Origin: Liriodendron chinense | Lineage: Eukaryota; Streptophyta; Magnoliopsida; Magnoliales; Magnoliaceae | DNA length: 64,000 nt | Reading direction: 5' to 3' | NCBI GenBank assembly: GCA_003013855.2 | Contig: ML058371.1 | Location: 1,116,001 to 1,180,000, forward strand | In this document: positions 45,030 through 57,600 of the stretch, one piece after another | Layout: each line of letters begins with the position of its first letter | How positions within the stretch are numbered: position 1 is the stretch's first letter | Notes under the pieces: model-generated | Told to the model about the DNA's origin: nothing | Database searches by the model: none | The model's input: only the letters and a program-made list of their open reading frames with translations | Translations under genes and position numbers: made by a program

Positions 45030-47960
45030 TGCATATGGGAGCATATTTGACCAATCTCGATAGGTCACGACCATCTTCTCGAGTATCCTGACGATTGTCT
45101 TGTTTGCGGCTTCTACCCCACCATTCATCTAGGGACGGTAGGGGCTTGATCGATGACGTTGGATCTTGAATTTGCTGATGAAGTCATCTATCTTCTTGTT
45201 GACGAACGGGGTCCCATTATCTGTGATGATAGCATTGGGGATTCCGTATCAGCATATGATGTTGTTCTTCATGAATTTGATCACCTGAGCTGTTGCAATC
45301 GTGGTGTAGGAGGTTGCTTCTACCCACTTGGTGAAGTAGTTGACTGCCACAAGTATGTACTCATGACCGTTTGATGCTTTGGGACTAATCTTGCCGATGA
45401 TGTCGAGTCCCCACATGGAGAAGGGCCAGGGGGTGGTCAGGTTGTACAACTCTGATGAGGGGGCATGAATTTGATTCGCATACTCCTGACATTTGAAGCA
45501 TTTTCTAACGTGCTGGCAGCAGTCTGTCTCCATGGTGAGCCAATAGTAGCCGAGTCGTAGAATCTTCTTTGCCATCATGTGCCCGTTCATGTGTGGGCCA
45601 CAGATTCCTTCGTGTATTTCTTTCATGATCTTTGCAGCTTCTGTTTCATCGACGCATCGAAGGAGGATGTAATTATAGGATCGCTTGTAAAGAACTTCGC
45701 CACTGATGGTGAACTGGCCGGCCAAATGCTGGATGGTTCGGCGATCTGTTGCTGTTGCTGACTCCGGATACTCCTGGGTTTCGAGATATTGCTTGATGTC
45801 GGCATACCAGGGTTTGTCAGGAACAGCTTCGGCTTCTTCTATTTGCAGGCAGAAAGCAGGTTCATCTTGAATTTCGACTGTAAGCTCCCATTCTGAAGCT
45901 CCTTTTGGTATCTCGAGCATTGATGCAAGTGTGGCGAGAGCATCTGCAAACTGGTTCTTGGCTCTGGGCATGTATGAGAAGGTAATTTCTTTGAACTCTT
46001 CGATCAGATTTTCAAGATACACATGATATGGTATCAACTTCTCGTCCTTGGTCTTCCATTCACCATTGGTCTGATGGATGATAAGCTGTGAGTCTCCAAA
46101 TACTCGTAGCTTCTTGACGCCCAAGATTATGGCTTCCCTTAAGCCAGCGATGCATGCTTCGTACTCTGCCATGTTGTTGGTGCATTCGAATGCTATGCGC
46201 CTTGAGATAGGAATAGGGACATCATCTGGAGAGTAGATGAACGCTCCAATTCCTCTCCCTTTAGAATTTGCTACGCCATCGAAAATAACGTCCACTCATC
46301 TTTCTTCTTCTTTTCTTCCCCTTCGATAAGCAAGAGATCTTCATCAGGGAAGAATGTCTTGAGCGGTTGATAATCCAGGAGAGAGTGAGCGGCAAGATGA
46401 TCGGCGAGGGCCTGTCCCTTGATTGCCTTCTGAGTGACATAGGTGATGTCGAACTCAGACAGGAGGAGCTGCCATTTAGCTATCCTTCCAGTGAGTGCCG
46501 GTTTCTCAAACAGGTACTTGAGCGGATCCATGTGAGCGAGGAGGAGAATAGGGAATGCAATCATGTATTGACGGAGTCGCTAAGTTGCCCAGACTAGGGT
46601 GAGGCAGGTCTTCTCGATCGGGGAATACCTGGTCTCGTAGTCGGTGAACTTTCGGCTCAAATAGTATATTGCTTGTTTCTTCTTCCCGGTCTCGTCGTGC
46701 TGGCCGAGGACACAGCCAATGGCTTCTGCTGCTACGGAGATATATATCAGTAGCGGTCGTCCAGGAGTGGGTGGCACTAGGACTAGAGGATTCATCAGAT
46801 ATTTCTTGATGCGATCGAAGGTGACTTGGCAATCATCATTCCATTCTTTTGGAACGTTCTTCCGTAGGAGCTTGAAAATGGGCTCACAAATAGGTGTGAA
46901 CTATGCGATGAAGCGACTGATGTATTGAATTCTGCCGAGGAAGCCATGAATTTCTTTATCTGTTCTAGGAGGGGGCATCTCGATGATTGTTCTGGTTTTG
47001 GTCTCGTCGACCCTGATGCCATCCTCGCTCACCATAAAGCCGAGGAGCTTACCTCCCATTGCACCGAAGACACATTTATGAGGGTTGAGACGGAGCTTGT
47101 ACTTTTCTAATCTGTTAAATAACTTCTTCAGATCTTCAAAGTGTCCTTCAATTGTGAGAGATTTAACGATCATATCGTCCACATACACTTTAAGCTCTTT
47201 GTTCATCATGTCGTGGAATAGTGTTGTCATTGCTCGCTGATATGTTGCTCCTGCGTTCTTCAGACCGAACGGCATTACCTTGTAGCAGAAAGTCCCCCAG
47301 GGAGTGATAAACGATGTCTTCTCGTGATCTTCGACGGCCATCTTGATCTGATTGTAACCTGAGAACCCGTCCATAAATGAGAAGATCTTGTATCCAGCAG
47401 TGTTGTCGACCAGAGTGTCGATATGTGGCAAAGGGAAGTCGTCTTTAGGACTGGCCTTGTTGAGATCTCGGAAGTCGATGCACATTCGAACCTTGCCATC
47501 CTTCTTTGGTACTGGTACGATGTTGGCGAGCCATTCAGGGTAGTTGGAGACTACCAAGAATCCCGCATTGTACTGCTTGATGACTTCATCTCAGACTTTC
47601 AGAGCCCATTTTGGCTTCATTCTTCGAAGTTTCTGCTTCACTGGCTTTAATCTGCCTTGGTTGGCAGATGGTGTACAACGAGCTCTTCATCGAGCCCCGG
47701 CATGTCTTCATATGAGAACGCGAAGTTGGACAATCTTGGAGCTAGGAACCCGATCATTTTCTGTTTCATCTCAGGTGGCAACGATTTTTCAATGCGTACT
47801 TCTCTAGGGATCTCAGGTGTCCCCAAGTTTACTATCTCGAAATCATCGGCTACAACATTGGCTTTACATTCGAACTTTTTGAGGAGATCCTCTAGTTCGG
47901 GAGCTGGATCATCATCTTCCTCATCCCGAGCTTCGTCCATACCCATGAGCTCGAATTCTA

Positions 47961-48207
47961 ATCGATATCAAAGTCATATGATTCCACTTCGAACTCATGT
48001 GACTCTTTAGCCGAACTTGGCACACTATTGAATGCAGGAAAAGAAATGTTTTTTGGTTTTTGAGATTTTTCTGGAATGGAAATGCTAGATATTTTTTATT
48101 TTTGAAAGTTTTCAATTTTTTGGATTTTTGAAATTCACGGGACTTTGAATAAGTGGGCATTGCAGACCATGATTGATCCCAACTTGTTCCAAAGTTCCGA
48201 TCGCTGT
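47961..48207 (-). other. Non-coding gap between protease and RT, possible intron
   Basis: The minus strand here is AT-rich with AAAAATCCAAAAAATTG runs and many stops, and ends TTTCTTTTCCTGCATTCAATAG (about 48019), a fair splice acceptor. Reading resumes with SAKESHEFEVESYDFDID. Ogre elements are known to carry an intron between protease and RT. The donor is ambiguous (for example GTGAAT near 48130). Confidence 0.4.
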
Positions 48208-50217
48208 TTAAACAGGCGTTTTTTTTAAGCCAGAGCCCTCAGATGGCTCATTGGCTGATTCAAAAGTTAGGGAAACGGATGACCATTCAGGACCCCACAC
48301 TTCCTCCCCTAAAGAGGTGGGGGTTGATGATTCGGGCGAAGAGTCACGGTCTAGCCCAATGACCATGATTTCTTGCTGGTCGGGTTCGAGATCTGAGTCG
48401 TACTCAGTCCCTCCCGGATCGCTTACCTCACACTGTAGTTCGTCTGGTTCCACAGTGAGACACATATTTGGGATCTGGACATCGGACCAATCCAGGGCTG
48501 GCCATTTCCCTTTCTTGGTCCAATGGATGGGCTGCTTCTGCCCCTGGCTGGTGATTGATGATGTTGATTCTGCAGGGTTGGGCGAGTCGTGCCCCTTGCT
48601 GATTGATGTTGAGATGGGCAAGTTGTGCCCCTGGTTGGGAGCAGGTATCAGAGTAACCTGGTCCTGAAGCTGCTGTATTTGACTTTTTTCTTCATCTTCA
48701 TCATTTCCTTCTTCTTCTGGAGGCTTAGATGGTTCGAGAATCTGATCCCATCAAATGGGGGGCCACGTGGCCCAAGCTAGGTTCATCGGGAGGCCCTTGT
48801 GTAGTGCAGTCGGTTGATTCCCTCCTGGATCTTTACAAGGTTCTCCTGACTTGACGAATTGGATGGGTGAGCACTGAACTTTCTTCCTTCTTTTGTACAT
48901 GAAGATTGCCCTGTATCCTAGTCCCCATTTACGTTGGTTATATACCAGCGGTATCTTTCTGGACTTGAAGTGATTCTTCATTCGGTATTTGAGGCTCAGA
49001 CGTTCTGCCGGTGAAAAGACACGGTCCACCCTTATCGGTTCTGGATTGGCGATAGAGTTCACAGTCTCGAATTCGAAACTGTGAAACGGGATGTCTTCTT
49101 CAGAGTGCTGGATATCGATGACCGGGATGTCTGGTTCAGTGGCAGCAGCATTGGAAGGAATGATGAGCTCCTTCTCTGCATGGATAGAGATCACTTGATT
49201 TCCACAGATGTATTTCACTCGTTGATGCAGGGTTGATGGCACAGCTCCAACCTTGTGCAGCCAAGGTCGTCCGAACAACATGTTGAAAGAGGCTGATATA
49301 TCCAGAATTTGGAATGTGATGGTGGAGACTTCCGGACCTATCTGTACCTTTATGTCGACCTCCCCTTCTACTGATCGGCGGGTGTTGTCGAATGCTCTGA
49401 CACATATGGTGCTGGGTCGGAATGAAGAAGGATTGATTCCCAGACATTCCGCAGTCTTAAGTGGGCAGACGTTTAAGCTTGAGCCATTATCGATAAGGAC
49501 CAACGGGACACAGAGGTCTTTGTATCGTAAGGCTATGTTGAGGGATCGCCCATGATCGCATCCTTCCGGTGGCAACTCATTATCGGTGAAGGTGATGGTG
49601 CGCAGAGCCAGGAGTTGTCCAATCATCAATGCTATCATCTCTGGTGCCGTATCGAAGGAGACGTGAGCATCACTCAAGGTCTTGGCAAACATTTCTCGGT
49701 GTATGCGAGATGTGCAGAGTAGCTCCCATACTGAAATTTGAGCAGGGATTGACTTGAACTGAGTCGCCACATCGTATGCGGCTTCATTTTTGTTGCCGAG
49801 GCCTGATAGAGCGCCTTTGGGATCTCCTCTGTTCTGATTATCTCTTCGGATGTAGCGCCCATTGGGATTTATGTTTCCCACTTCCGCATATTCTGGATAG
49901 TGCCATGGGACCTCTTTATAGTTTTCCTCACCATTGCCTTCTATGACCACCTGTTCTTACAACGGTGCTGGTATGGGTACCGGATCTTCTTCGTACGGAG
50001 CTTTTGCCTTGAGAATTACATTGTTGCCTATGCTGAAGGGGTAATATCGAGGCTCGTCTTCATAGATCACATAAGGTTGCGGTCCTGGCTTGACCGTTCC
50101 TGGAGTAGGAGGCTCCCATGGAATGAATACTGGTCCTCTTGATATGGCAGGGGGTTTCTCTGTTCGTCCCAGCTGTCGCAGTGTGATTGACACGCCTCCA
50201 GGGTTTGCCCTTTGCAA
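48208..50217 (-). pseudogene. Gypsy gag-protease segment with aspartic protease
   Basis: The frame 49950-48751 holds a retropepsin-like domain: VLIDNGSSLNVCPLKTAECL (catalytic Asp in the D-N-G-S form seen in the Tat lineage) and later ISASFNMLFGRPWLHKVGAV. A short frame upstream (50217-49957, ending VPIPAPL) and a downstream acidic, Ser/Pro-rich frame (48621-48208) are probably parts of one polyprotein now separated by stops or frameshifts. The protease would cut Gag-Pol. GLGYRA near 48925 resembles the glycine-rich tail that follows this protease in related elements. Confidence 0.82.
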
Positions 50218-52810
50218 TATGATTGGCTCAACTGGAGGAGCTCCTTCTAAGACAATGGGCTCTTGCTGCTGATGAGTATGGTTCCTCCATTGCGAATTGT
50301 ATTGTTCCTGTGCTGAGATTACCCCTTATAAAATGACAAGAACATATGTGGGCTCGATGTATGATTGTGCTCCTTCCAGAATGACTGGTTCCCAACATGA
50401 ATGGCTGTAAGGTGCCCCTTGCACAACTGGGACATCATATGGAAGTGTTCCTTCGAGTACTACTGGCTCGGAGACTAAAGGAAGAAAGGGACTTGCCCCT
50501 TGCAAGATCGGAGGAGGATTTGTCGGCCCATAAGTGTAGGCATGAATGGATTGGATGGGGGAGAAGAAGCGATCGAGGCGTTCTCCTTCTTCTATGCTGT
50601 TGACAGTGGGGCCTCGAGACGAACTGGGGTTCGTCTGATGTTGAGGCAGAGGATTCTGAAGAATGTTGGTAAGAGCTGCTGCAGGAGTTCCAGGGACCGA
50701 AATGACGATCTTTTGGTCGTCGATCAGATCTTGTATGGCATTCTTCAAAGTAAAGCATTAATCAGTGGTGTGGCCACGCCCTTGATGGTAGGCACAGTAC
50801 TCATTTTCTCGGTAGTTCGGAGGCAGAGGATGAGGAGGAGGCCTAGGTGTCATCAGAGTGAGTAACTGCTTTTGTACCAGCATAGTCATGACTTGACTAA
50901 GTGGCTGGGTGAGTGGAGTGAACTTCCTGAGCTCCCTGTAATTCTACCTATTCTGGTATGAGTAATATTGATCGTTCCCTCTGAACTGCTGCTGTTGTCG
51001 AGGTGGTTGTGGCTGTGGTTGAGGATTCGATCGTGGTTGATACCTTTGAGGTTGGTGCTGAACCTGATTCTGCTGATGCTGTTGATGTCCCTGTGGGGGA
51101 GCGTATTGATTACCCTGAGTAGTGGTGCTGATGTTGTTTACCTCTGTCGGGCGGGGAGGAGAACCGTTGCAGTTTCCGCTCCCATATCCGATGGGTCTTC
51201 CCTCCACTTTGTTCCTCTTGACTGGAGTGGTTTGATGAGGCCATGGGGAGATTGTCCCGGCACGGATTCCTTCTTCGACTTGCTCTCCAGCACAGATCAA
51301 CTGTGAGAAATTCGCGTATGGATGCGAGATGAGATATCCAGATATGCCCGGATATGTTGAATGAACAATCATGGAGATTTGTTCTTCATTGTCGATAGGT
51401 GCTTGCATTCGGGCCGCCATAGCTCGCCAACGTCCCACGTAGGCAGATATTGTTTCATCACTCCTTTTCCTGAGAGCTACGAGGTCGGCTCTTCTGGGTG
51501 CCATATTGAGATTGTATGCGAATCTGTCGACGAAAGCCTGGGAAAGCTGTTCCCACGTCCTGATGCGGTGGCAGTCCAATGAGGTGTACCAATCTAAGGC
51601 ATCGCCCTTCAGAGATTTTTGGAACAAACGAATGAGGGCCCCTTCATTTCCTGAGATTGCACTCAGCTCTCCACTAGAAGGCCTTGAGATGTGCTGTGGG
51701 ACAACCGCTGCCATCGTATCTTTTGAATTTTGGTACCTCAAAGTTTTGAGGTACTTGAGCATCTGGGAAAGGACACAAGTCTCTGAACTTGGTCGAAGGT
51801 AGATCGATTCCTTGTTATCGCTGACGCTGATTTTCAAGATCTGGAACTACTCCCGCAACTCGTCCAGTCCTGAATGATCTGTTCGAGCGACTGGTGCCTC
51901 TTGGAGTAAGGCACGTTCTTCTTCGGCATAGTGGTCGATGTCTTCGACCCTATGGATTTGTTGAAGTTGATTTGATGATTGAACTGGATTCAGATGAACT
52001 TGTGCTTGAAAGGACTGTAACTGAATTGAAGACTGTACTGAAGGTTGAACTGGAACTTGCTGGAAATTAACTGGAGATTGTTGAATTGAAGATTGCTGGA
52101 AATTAACTGGAGTTTGCTGAATTGAAGATTGCTGAAAATTAACTGGGATCCCATCGGCGGGGATGTGCTGGAATTGAAAAGTGCTCCTGTTTGCAGGAGG
52201 CTGAGATGCTGGGAAGTGACCCCCTTGTTGGGTATTCGCCACTGTCCGCTGATTGATGTGGGCTTGACACTGACCCCCATTGTGGGCATTCGCCAGTGCT
52301 GTCCCTGTTGCTGGAAATTGAATTGAAATCCCATTGGCGGGGATGTGCTGAAATTGAAAAGGGGTCCCCTCGGTGGGGACATGCTGAGATCTACTGAGAC
52401 TGTTGTTTGCAAGATTGACTGGAAGCTGACTGGAAGTTCCTGCGACGGGAGTGCTTTGAGACTGGCCTTATCGTCGCGGGAAGGTACTGAGGAGAATGCC
52501 CCATAGCGAAGGGTTGAGACAGCTGTTGTCGGTAGTCTTGGGCAGACTCCGATGGTTGTGCTTGATTTGAACTGGAGGCCGGAAGGACCCGACATGGCTG
52601 CTGAGATTGCTGAACTGGGCCAACCTGATTGTTGGCTACTGCGGTGGCTTGGGCTTGCATGAATTGCAAGAGCATTTCTTGCATTGCTCTCATTCCTTGT
52701 GCCAATTCTTGCATGATTGGCGTATTCTCAATTGGCTGTTGCGTTGGAGGTTGCGCTTCGGTCATCTCAAAAGCAAGGAAGAGATGAGTTTCTTCTTCGT
52801 GGTCAGACAT
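50218..52810 (-). pseudogene. Gypsy gag
   Basis: It starts at ATG 52810 (MSDHEEETHLFLAFEMTEAQ). A Gln-rich N-terminal part follows, with VNFQQSSIQQ repeated two or three times (about 52150-52040). The capsid-like retrotransposon gag domain is at 51650-51290: LIRLFQKSLKGDALDWYTSL, WEQLSQAFVDRF, LRKRSDETISAYVGRWR. A Gln/Pro-rich tail ends at 50944, and a Cys-His motif (CAYHQGRGHTTD-stop-CFTLK, about 50800-50750) precedes the protease. Frameshifts lie near 52400, 51850 and 51690, and stops at about 51818 and 50760, so it is broken. The protein would form the particle that packages the RNA. Confidence 0.85.
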
Positions 52811-53075
52811 GGCTTGCTGTGCCCGAGTGCGGATTTAGCTGCAGAAGGGAAGTTATTTCCGAACACATTGAGGCCGAGGAGGCGCAATGGTGAGGACTAT
52901 ACTCTTTTTGGGTTTTGGGATTTTCTTTTTCTTTTTTTTTTGGTTTTGGAATTTTCTATTTTTTTGTTTGTTTTGGGTAGAATGCTATGCAGATGAGATT
53001 GTATGAGGATCAGTGACTTTTAAGTACGGGAAGGATTCTGTTTTCAAGTCTGCTCACGACTAGTGGGACTAGCTC
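52811..53075 (-). other. Gypsy 5' untranslated leader
   Basis: It lies between the primer binding site and the gag ATG at 52810. It includes T-rich stretches on the plus strand (CTTTTTCTTTTTTTTTTGG) and no open frame. No extra ORF upstream of gag is seen, unlike classical Ogre elements. Confidence 0.55.
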
Positions 53076-53095
53076 ATCCCCAGTAGAGTCGCCAT
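53076..53095 (-). promoter_or_regulatory. Primer binding site of the gypsy element
   Basis: On the minus strand TGGCGACTCTACTGGGGAT begins two bases after the 5' LTR end (TCCACA). Elements of the Tat/Ogre group use a very similar TGGCGACTCCACTGGGGA, reported as complementary to tRNA-Arg; one base differs here. Confidence 0.75.
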
Positions 53096-53097
53096 TC

Positions 53098-54600
53098 TGT
53101 GGACCCTTGCCGCTCCGCGCTCCCACACAACGTTCTCCCCTTTCCTTTCGGAAGAAGAAGAAGAGGATGCGTGAGTGCGATTCGCCGTTTGTGTCACTGG
53201 TTTGCCTCGTTTTCGAGGGCTTTGTTTGGTTGTCGTGTTAAGCTGGATGTGTTTAGATGAGTTTATATAAGACCAGAGTCGCCACTAGCCAGTTACTTCG
53301 AATCTACAATCGGCTAGACCCCGTAGAAACGTTAGAGAAGGGGATCCAAAGATTCTTTCCTCTAAAATGACTCCTATTGATCTGCGGCCAGAGATTCGAG
53401 GTAAGGGATCACGTTTACAGGGTGGGAAGAGGTTAAGCATCCCACACACTGCCCGTACCGAAGTACGGTCTCTACTTCACAGAATCGAACTAATACTTGA
53501 AAGTCTGTTTTAATCCTCGTACATTCTCATAGATGACATGATGCATGAATGCAGGTCTGAACAGTAAGAGTTTCTGATGAGCAGGTTCCACTAACAGGCA
53601 AGCCCAGAGCATACGCTCGAACTGACAGGTGCTTTATGCGGAATGCATGCTGTGTGTTTGAATGATCAAAGTACTTGTAGTGATATGTACATGAATGTAG
53701 GTCTGAACAGTAAGAGTTTCTGATGGGCAGGTTCCAATAACAGGCAAGCCCAGAGCATACGCTCGAACTGACAGGTGCTTTATATGAGATGCATGCTGTG
53801 TGTTTGAATAATCAAAGTGCTTGCAGTGAAGCAGGGGGGTTGAAAGAAAAGTAAATGTTGCACTTATGCTAGATGCGAATGAAATGATGCTAGTAAGGAA
53901 CAGCTAGATGGACGGAGGTGTCGCAAGGATTGGCTTCGAGTGGCTGGATCAAGACTTGGATGGCTTGGGAGACTTGGACCAGTGGTCAGGCTAGACTGGA
54001 CCAGGGCTAGACTCTCCTCACTCGGGCTCTCCTTGGTGGAAAGATGGGCTAAAAGGGTGGAGAGGGACTCAGACGGACGGGTCGCTGTACTGGGTGGATT
54101 AGATTATGAAATGAGGAGGGGAGAGGTGAATTTATAGCAGAGGGCAGTGGTAGTTCTCGTAAATAGGTTCGGGCAGCCCCCTGTGGGCAGCCCGTACGGA
54201 TGCTCCTCGATTTCCAGCGCTCGGTACGGACATGTCTTGGGGCTGCTGTTTTGACTCGGTGGGTTGACTCGGTGAGTTGACTTAGCGGGTCGACTCGGTG
54301 ATTTGACTCGGCAGGTTGACTCGGAGTTTTGACTCGACGGGTTGACTCAGCGGGTCGACTCAGCGGGTTGACTCAGTGAGTTTGACTTTTTTGGGATTTT
54401 TTGACTGGTTTTTCTTATGGGGGGTTCTTCAGGCTGATGCTTATTAGGAGCGAGTTGACTGGGTTCAAGCTTGAGTTGGGCTATAGATTGGGGCTTACAA
54501 GGGTGAGTTTGGCTGAGTTTGGACTTGGAATTTAGGGGTATGGTCCTCCATTCATCCAGCTATCTCTACCAACAGTGTAGCTGAAGGTGGGGTGTCAACA
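53098..54600 (-). mobile_element. 5' LTR of the gypsy element
   Basis: On the minus strand it starts TGTTGACACCCCACC and ends AAGGGTCCACA (1503 bases). TATA candidates are CTATAAATTC (about 54129-54138) and CTTATATAAAC (about 53266-53276). The GC dyad at 54170-54199 has lost pairing in both arms (GGGCAGCC). Most differences from the 3' LTR are C/T or G/A. Confidence 0.9.
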
Positions 54601-57600
54601 GATTACCAATATACAACTCGTCATATAAAAGTGAATAAATACCCAAAAGTTAACTTTATGATATCTATGTCACCTACCATGTCAGCATTTGTATATCCTT
54701 CCAAAATCGAATTAGTACCTCCAAAACACAAATACACCTTAGACAAGCCTTTAAATACTTGAGGATCCACTTAACCGTTGCCCGATGTTCCTTATCAAGA
54801 TTAGTGAGATACCTCCTCACAACACCCACTGCATCAGTGATGTTTGGCCTTGTACAAACCATAACATACATCAAACTATCTACTGCTAAAGAATAGGGGA
54901 TAGATGCCAGCTCTTCTTTTTTTTTCCCCCGTAGTTGGAGAATTCTTCGCACTCAACTTGAAATGACTTACAAGCTATGTACTGACAGGATTGACACATT
55001 TCAAGCACCCATTTAATATATTACTCCTGTAACAAGCACAAATTCTTAGCTTTCCTATCACGAGTAATCTTCATGCCTAAAATTTGTTAAGTGTGCCCTT
55101 AATCTTTTATATCAAATGACTCAAACAACTCTTTCTTCAACCTATTAATTTTACTAACATTTTGACCAACGATTAACATTTCATCAACATAGAGCAGTAG
55201 AATAAAGAAGTTATCATCACAAAACTTTCTGAAATAAACGCAATAGTTCAGTTGTATTCTATCATACACATGAGTCGTCATAAACAAGTGAAATTTCTTA
55301 TATCACTGTCTTAGGGCTTGCTTCAATTCATATGGCTCTTCTTTAACTTATAAACCTTATGTTCATTAATCTTCACTTCAAACCCTTCTGGTTGCTTCAT
55401 GTAAATTTCTTCATTCAAGTCACCTTGAAGAAAAGTTGTTTTGATATTTAGCTGTTCTATCTCAAGGTCCAGGATTGTTGCTAGATCTAAAATCACTTGA
55501 ATGAATGACATCTTCACCACATGAGAGAATATGTCATCAAAGTCGATTCTCTTCTTTTGACCGAAGCCTTTTGCAACCTAACGAGTTTTATACTTCACTT
55601 TCTTATCACTTCCCTTACTTTTCAACTTGAAGACTCACTTATTCTTTAGTGTTTTTTTTCCATTCAGAAGCTTCACCAACTCTTAAGTATTGTTTTTTTA
55701 TGCAATGAGACCATCTCATCCTGTATAACCATCTTCCACTTATCATTGTCTTTATGAGTTTGGACTTCCTTGAAGCTTTCAGGCTCTCCCACATCAATTA
55801 GCATAACATATTTTGTAGAGGGGTCATTGAGGGATGTCATGCTTTTGTAGACCTTACCTAAGATACAGCTGCTCTTCTTGCTCTACATCATCTGTATTAT
55901 CTGCAGAAACATTAACCACTCCATCAACTTCTTATATCTCTCCCCATCATCAGTCACCACAGGAGGTGGAACTGGAGTAAAATTAGGGACAACATTGATC
56001 ACATCCCCCTGCTTTTCAATCTTCTCAATGTCCTCAATAGTTTGATCTTCATAAAAGACCACATCTCGACTTCTTTGAATTTTCTTTCTTTTCGGATCCC
56101 ATACGTTATAGCCAAATTCTTCCTCCCCATAGCCTAAGTATATGCAAGGAATCGCTTTATCATCTTACTTTGTTCTCCATTCTTTAAGCACATTGACATG
56201 GGCTTTACACCTAAGCACTTTCAAATGAGAGCACGAAACCTCTTTCCCAATCCACACTCTTTCTGGAATATCTTTCCCTAAAGGAATTGAAGGGGACCCG
56301 TTAATTTGGTAGAAAGTTATACTCATAGCCTCACCCTAAAATGATTTGGGTAGCTTGGTTGAAGAGAGCATACTCCCGACTCTTTCAACAATAGTTCTAT
56401 TCATCCTCTCGGCCACACCGTTTTATTGAGGATTCATTAGAATTATCATTTGATGTATGATGTCGTTCTTCATACAATACCCCTCAAACAACTTTGATGT
56501 ATATTCTCTACCATTATTTGTCCAAATACATTTCAACTTCTTTCCTGTTTCTCTTCCAACCTTAGAATGAAAATGCTAAAAATTTTCATATTGGCCTTTA
56601 GTTTTCATAGCATAGGCTGAAACCTTCCTAGGAGCGTCATTAATAAATATGACAAGATATGGTGCACCACCAAGAGAATTATACTTCATGAGATTATACA
56701 CATTAGAATGAATCAAATCTAAAATGCATGCCTTACTTTTTGAAGCTTTCAGAAAAGAAACTTTATGTTACTTGCCTACTAAATAATGAGCGCAAGGATT
56801 AAGAAACATAACTTTAATGCTCGGAAGAAGCTCTTTTGCATGCCTTTTTCACTCATATGGCCAAGCCGCTTATGCCATAAGTTTGGTGAAAATGTGTCTT
56901 CAATGGTACTTATACCATTCTTGTACACTTTGCTTGAGTCTTATAGAGTGTACAACATGTTTTTCCTCTTGCTATAACAAGGGACCCTTTGACAAGCTTT
57001 CAACCACCTTTGTTAAAATAGCACACATAATGCTACTTATCTAGCTTATGTCAATAAATTAAATTGAGCCAAAGGTCAAAAACATGTCACATATCATTCA
57101 AAGTCAATGCACGACCCATATCTATTTCGATGCAAACATTACCTACTCCCACTATTTTTTAAGCACTACCATTGCCATTTTGACAATACCATAATCACCT
57201 GATTTGTGTGTTACAAAGAGATCTCTTTTAGAAGTAGCATGAAACGAAGCACCTGTATCAACTACTTATTGGGTATTTTAACACCCGCCATGAAGACACG
57301 CAACTTCACCAGATGTGAATATCACAACTTTGTTATTAGACACAATGGCGATAGTATATTTCTCTTCTTATTTTTTCTTTCCTTTTTCTTTCTTTTTCTC
57401 CTTCTTGGCTTTTCGGCATTCATATTAGTAATGGCTAAGCTTGCCACAATTATAGCAATTGATATTCTTTTTGGACTTGGATTTACCTCATGATTTCTTA
57501 CGATGAAGAAGCTTTCTACTTTTTACTTCTTCCCCTTGTTTCGATAACAAGTGCTTGTGAGTGAGTGAAGCTAACTAACTTTCTTTTTGTTTCTTCATTG

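Larger units (their letters stand above)
42441..47960 (-). pseudogene. Gypsy pol: reverse transcriptase, two RNase H, integrase
   Basis: In reading order: a linker ending SYEDMPGLDEELVVHHLP (47700-47650); reverse transcriptase 47557-46901 with PVPKKDGKVRMCIDFRDLN, GYNQIKM, PFGLKNAGATYQR and the catalytic YVDDMIV; connection and first RNase H 46900-46300 (AIYYLSRKFTDYETRYSP); a second, archaeal-type RNase H 46295-45900 (FDGVANSKGRGIGA, ECTNNMAEYEA, GDSQLII), diagnostic of the Tat lineage; the HHCC integrase zinc finger (H...H...C..C near 45500); integrase Asp-Asp-Glu (WGLDIIG, ITDNGT, GGVEAAN); and after a solo LTR (42916-45029) the C-terminal VGDMVMKKILPSHPPNPRGK. Stops at about 47587, 46901, 46580, 45249 and 45129 and a frameshift near 46285 make it non-functional. 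Confidence 0.92.
29025..54600 (-). mobile_element. Tat/Ogre-type Ty3-gypsy element, 25.6 kb, with antisense genes
   Basis: LTRs at 29025-30499 (3') and 53098-54600 (5') are flanked by GATTG (29020-29024) and GATTA (54601-54605). A primer binding site lies at 53076-53095 and a polypurine tract at 30500-30513. Sense order on the minus strand is gag (52810 downward), protease, reverse transcriptase, RNase H, second RNase H, integrase (to 42441). Protease-RT-RH-integrase order, a second RNase H and great length are Tat-lineage features. Between integrase and the 3' LTR lie 12 kb with tandem repeats and two plus-strand mobile-domain genes. LTRs differ at about 15 of the first 385 bases, mostly transitions. 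Confidence 0.9.
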
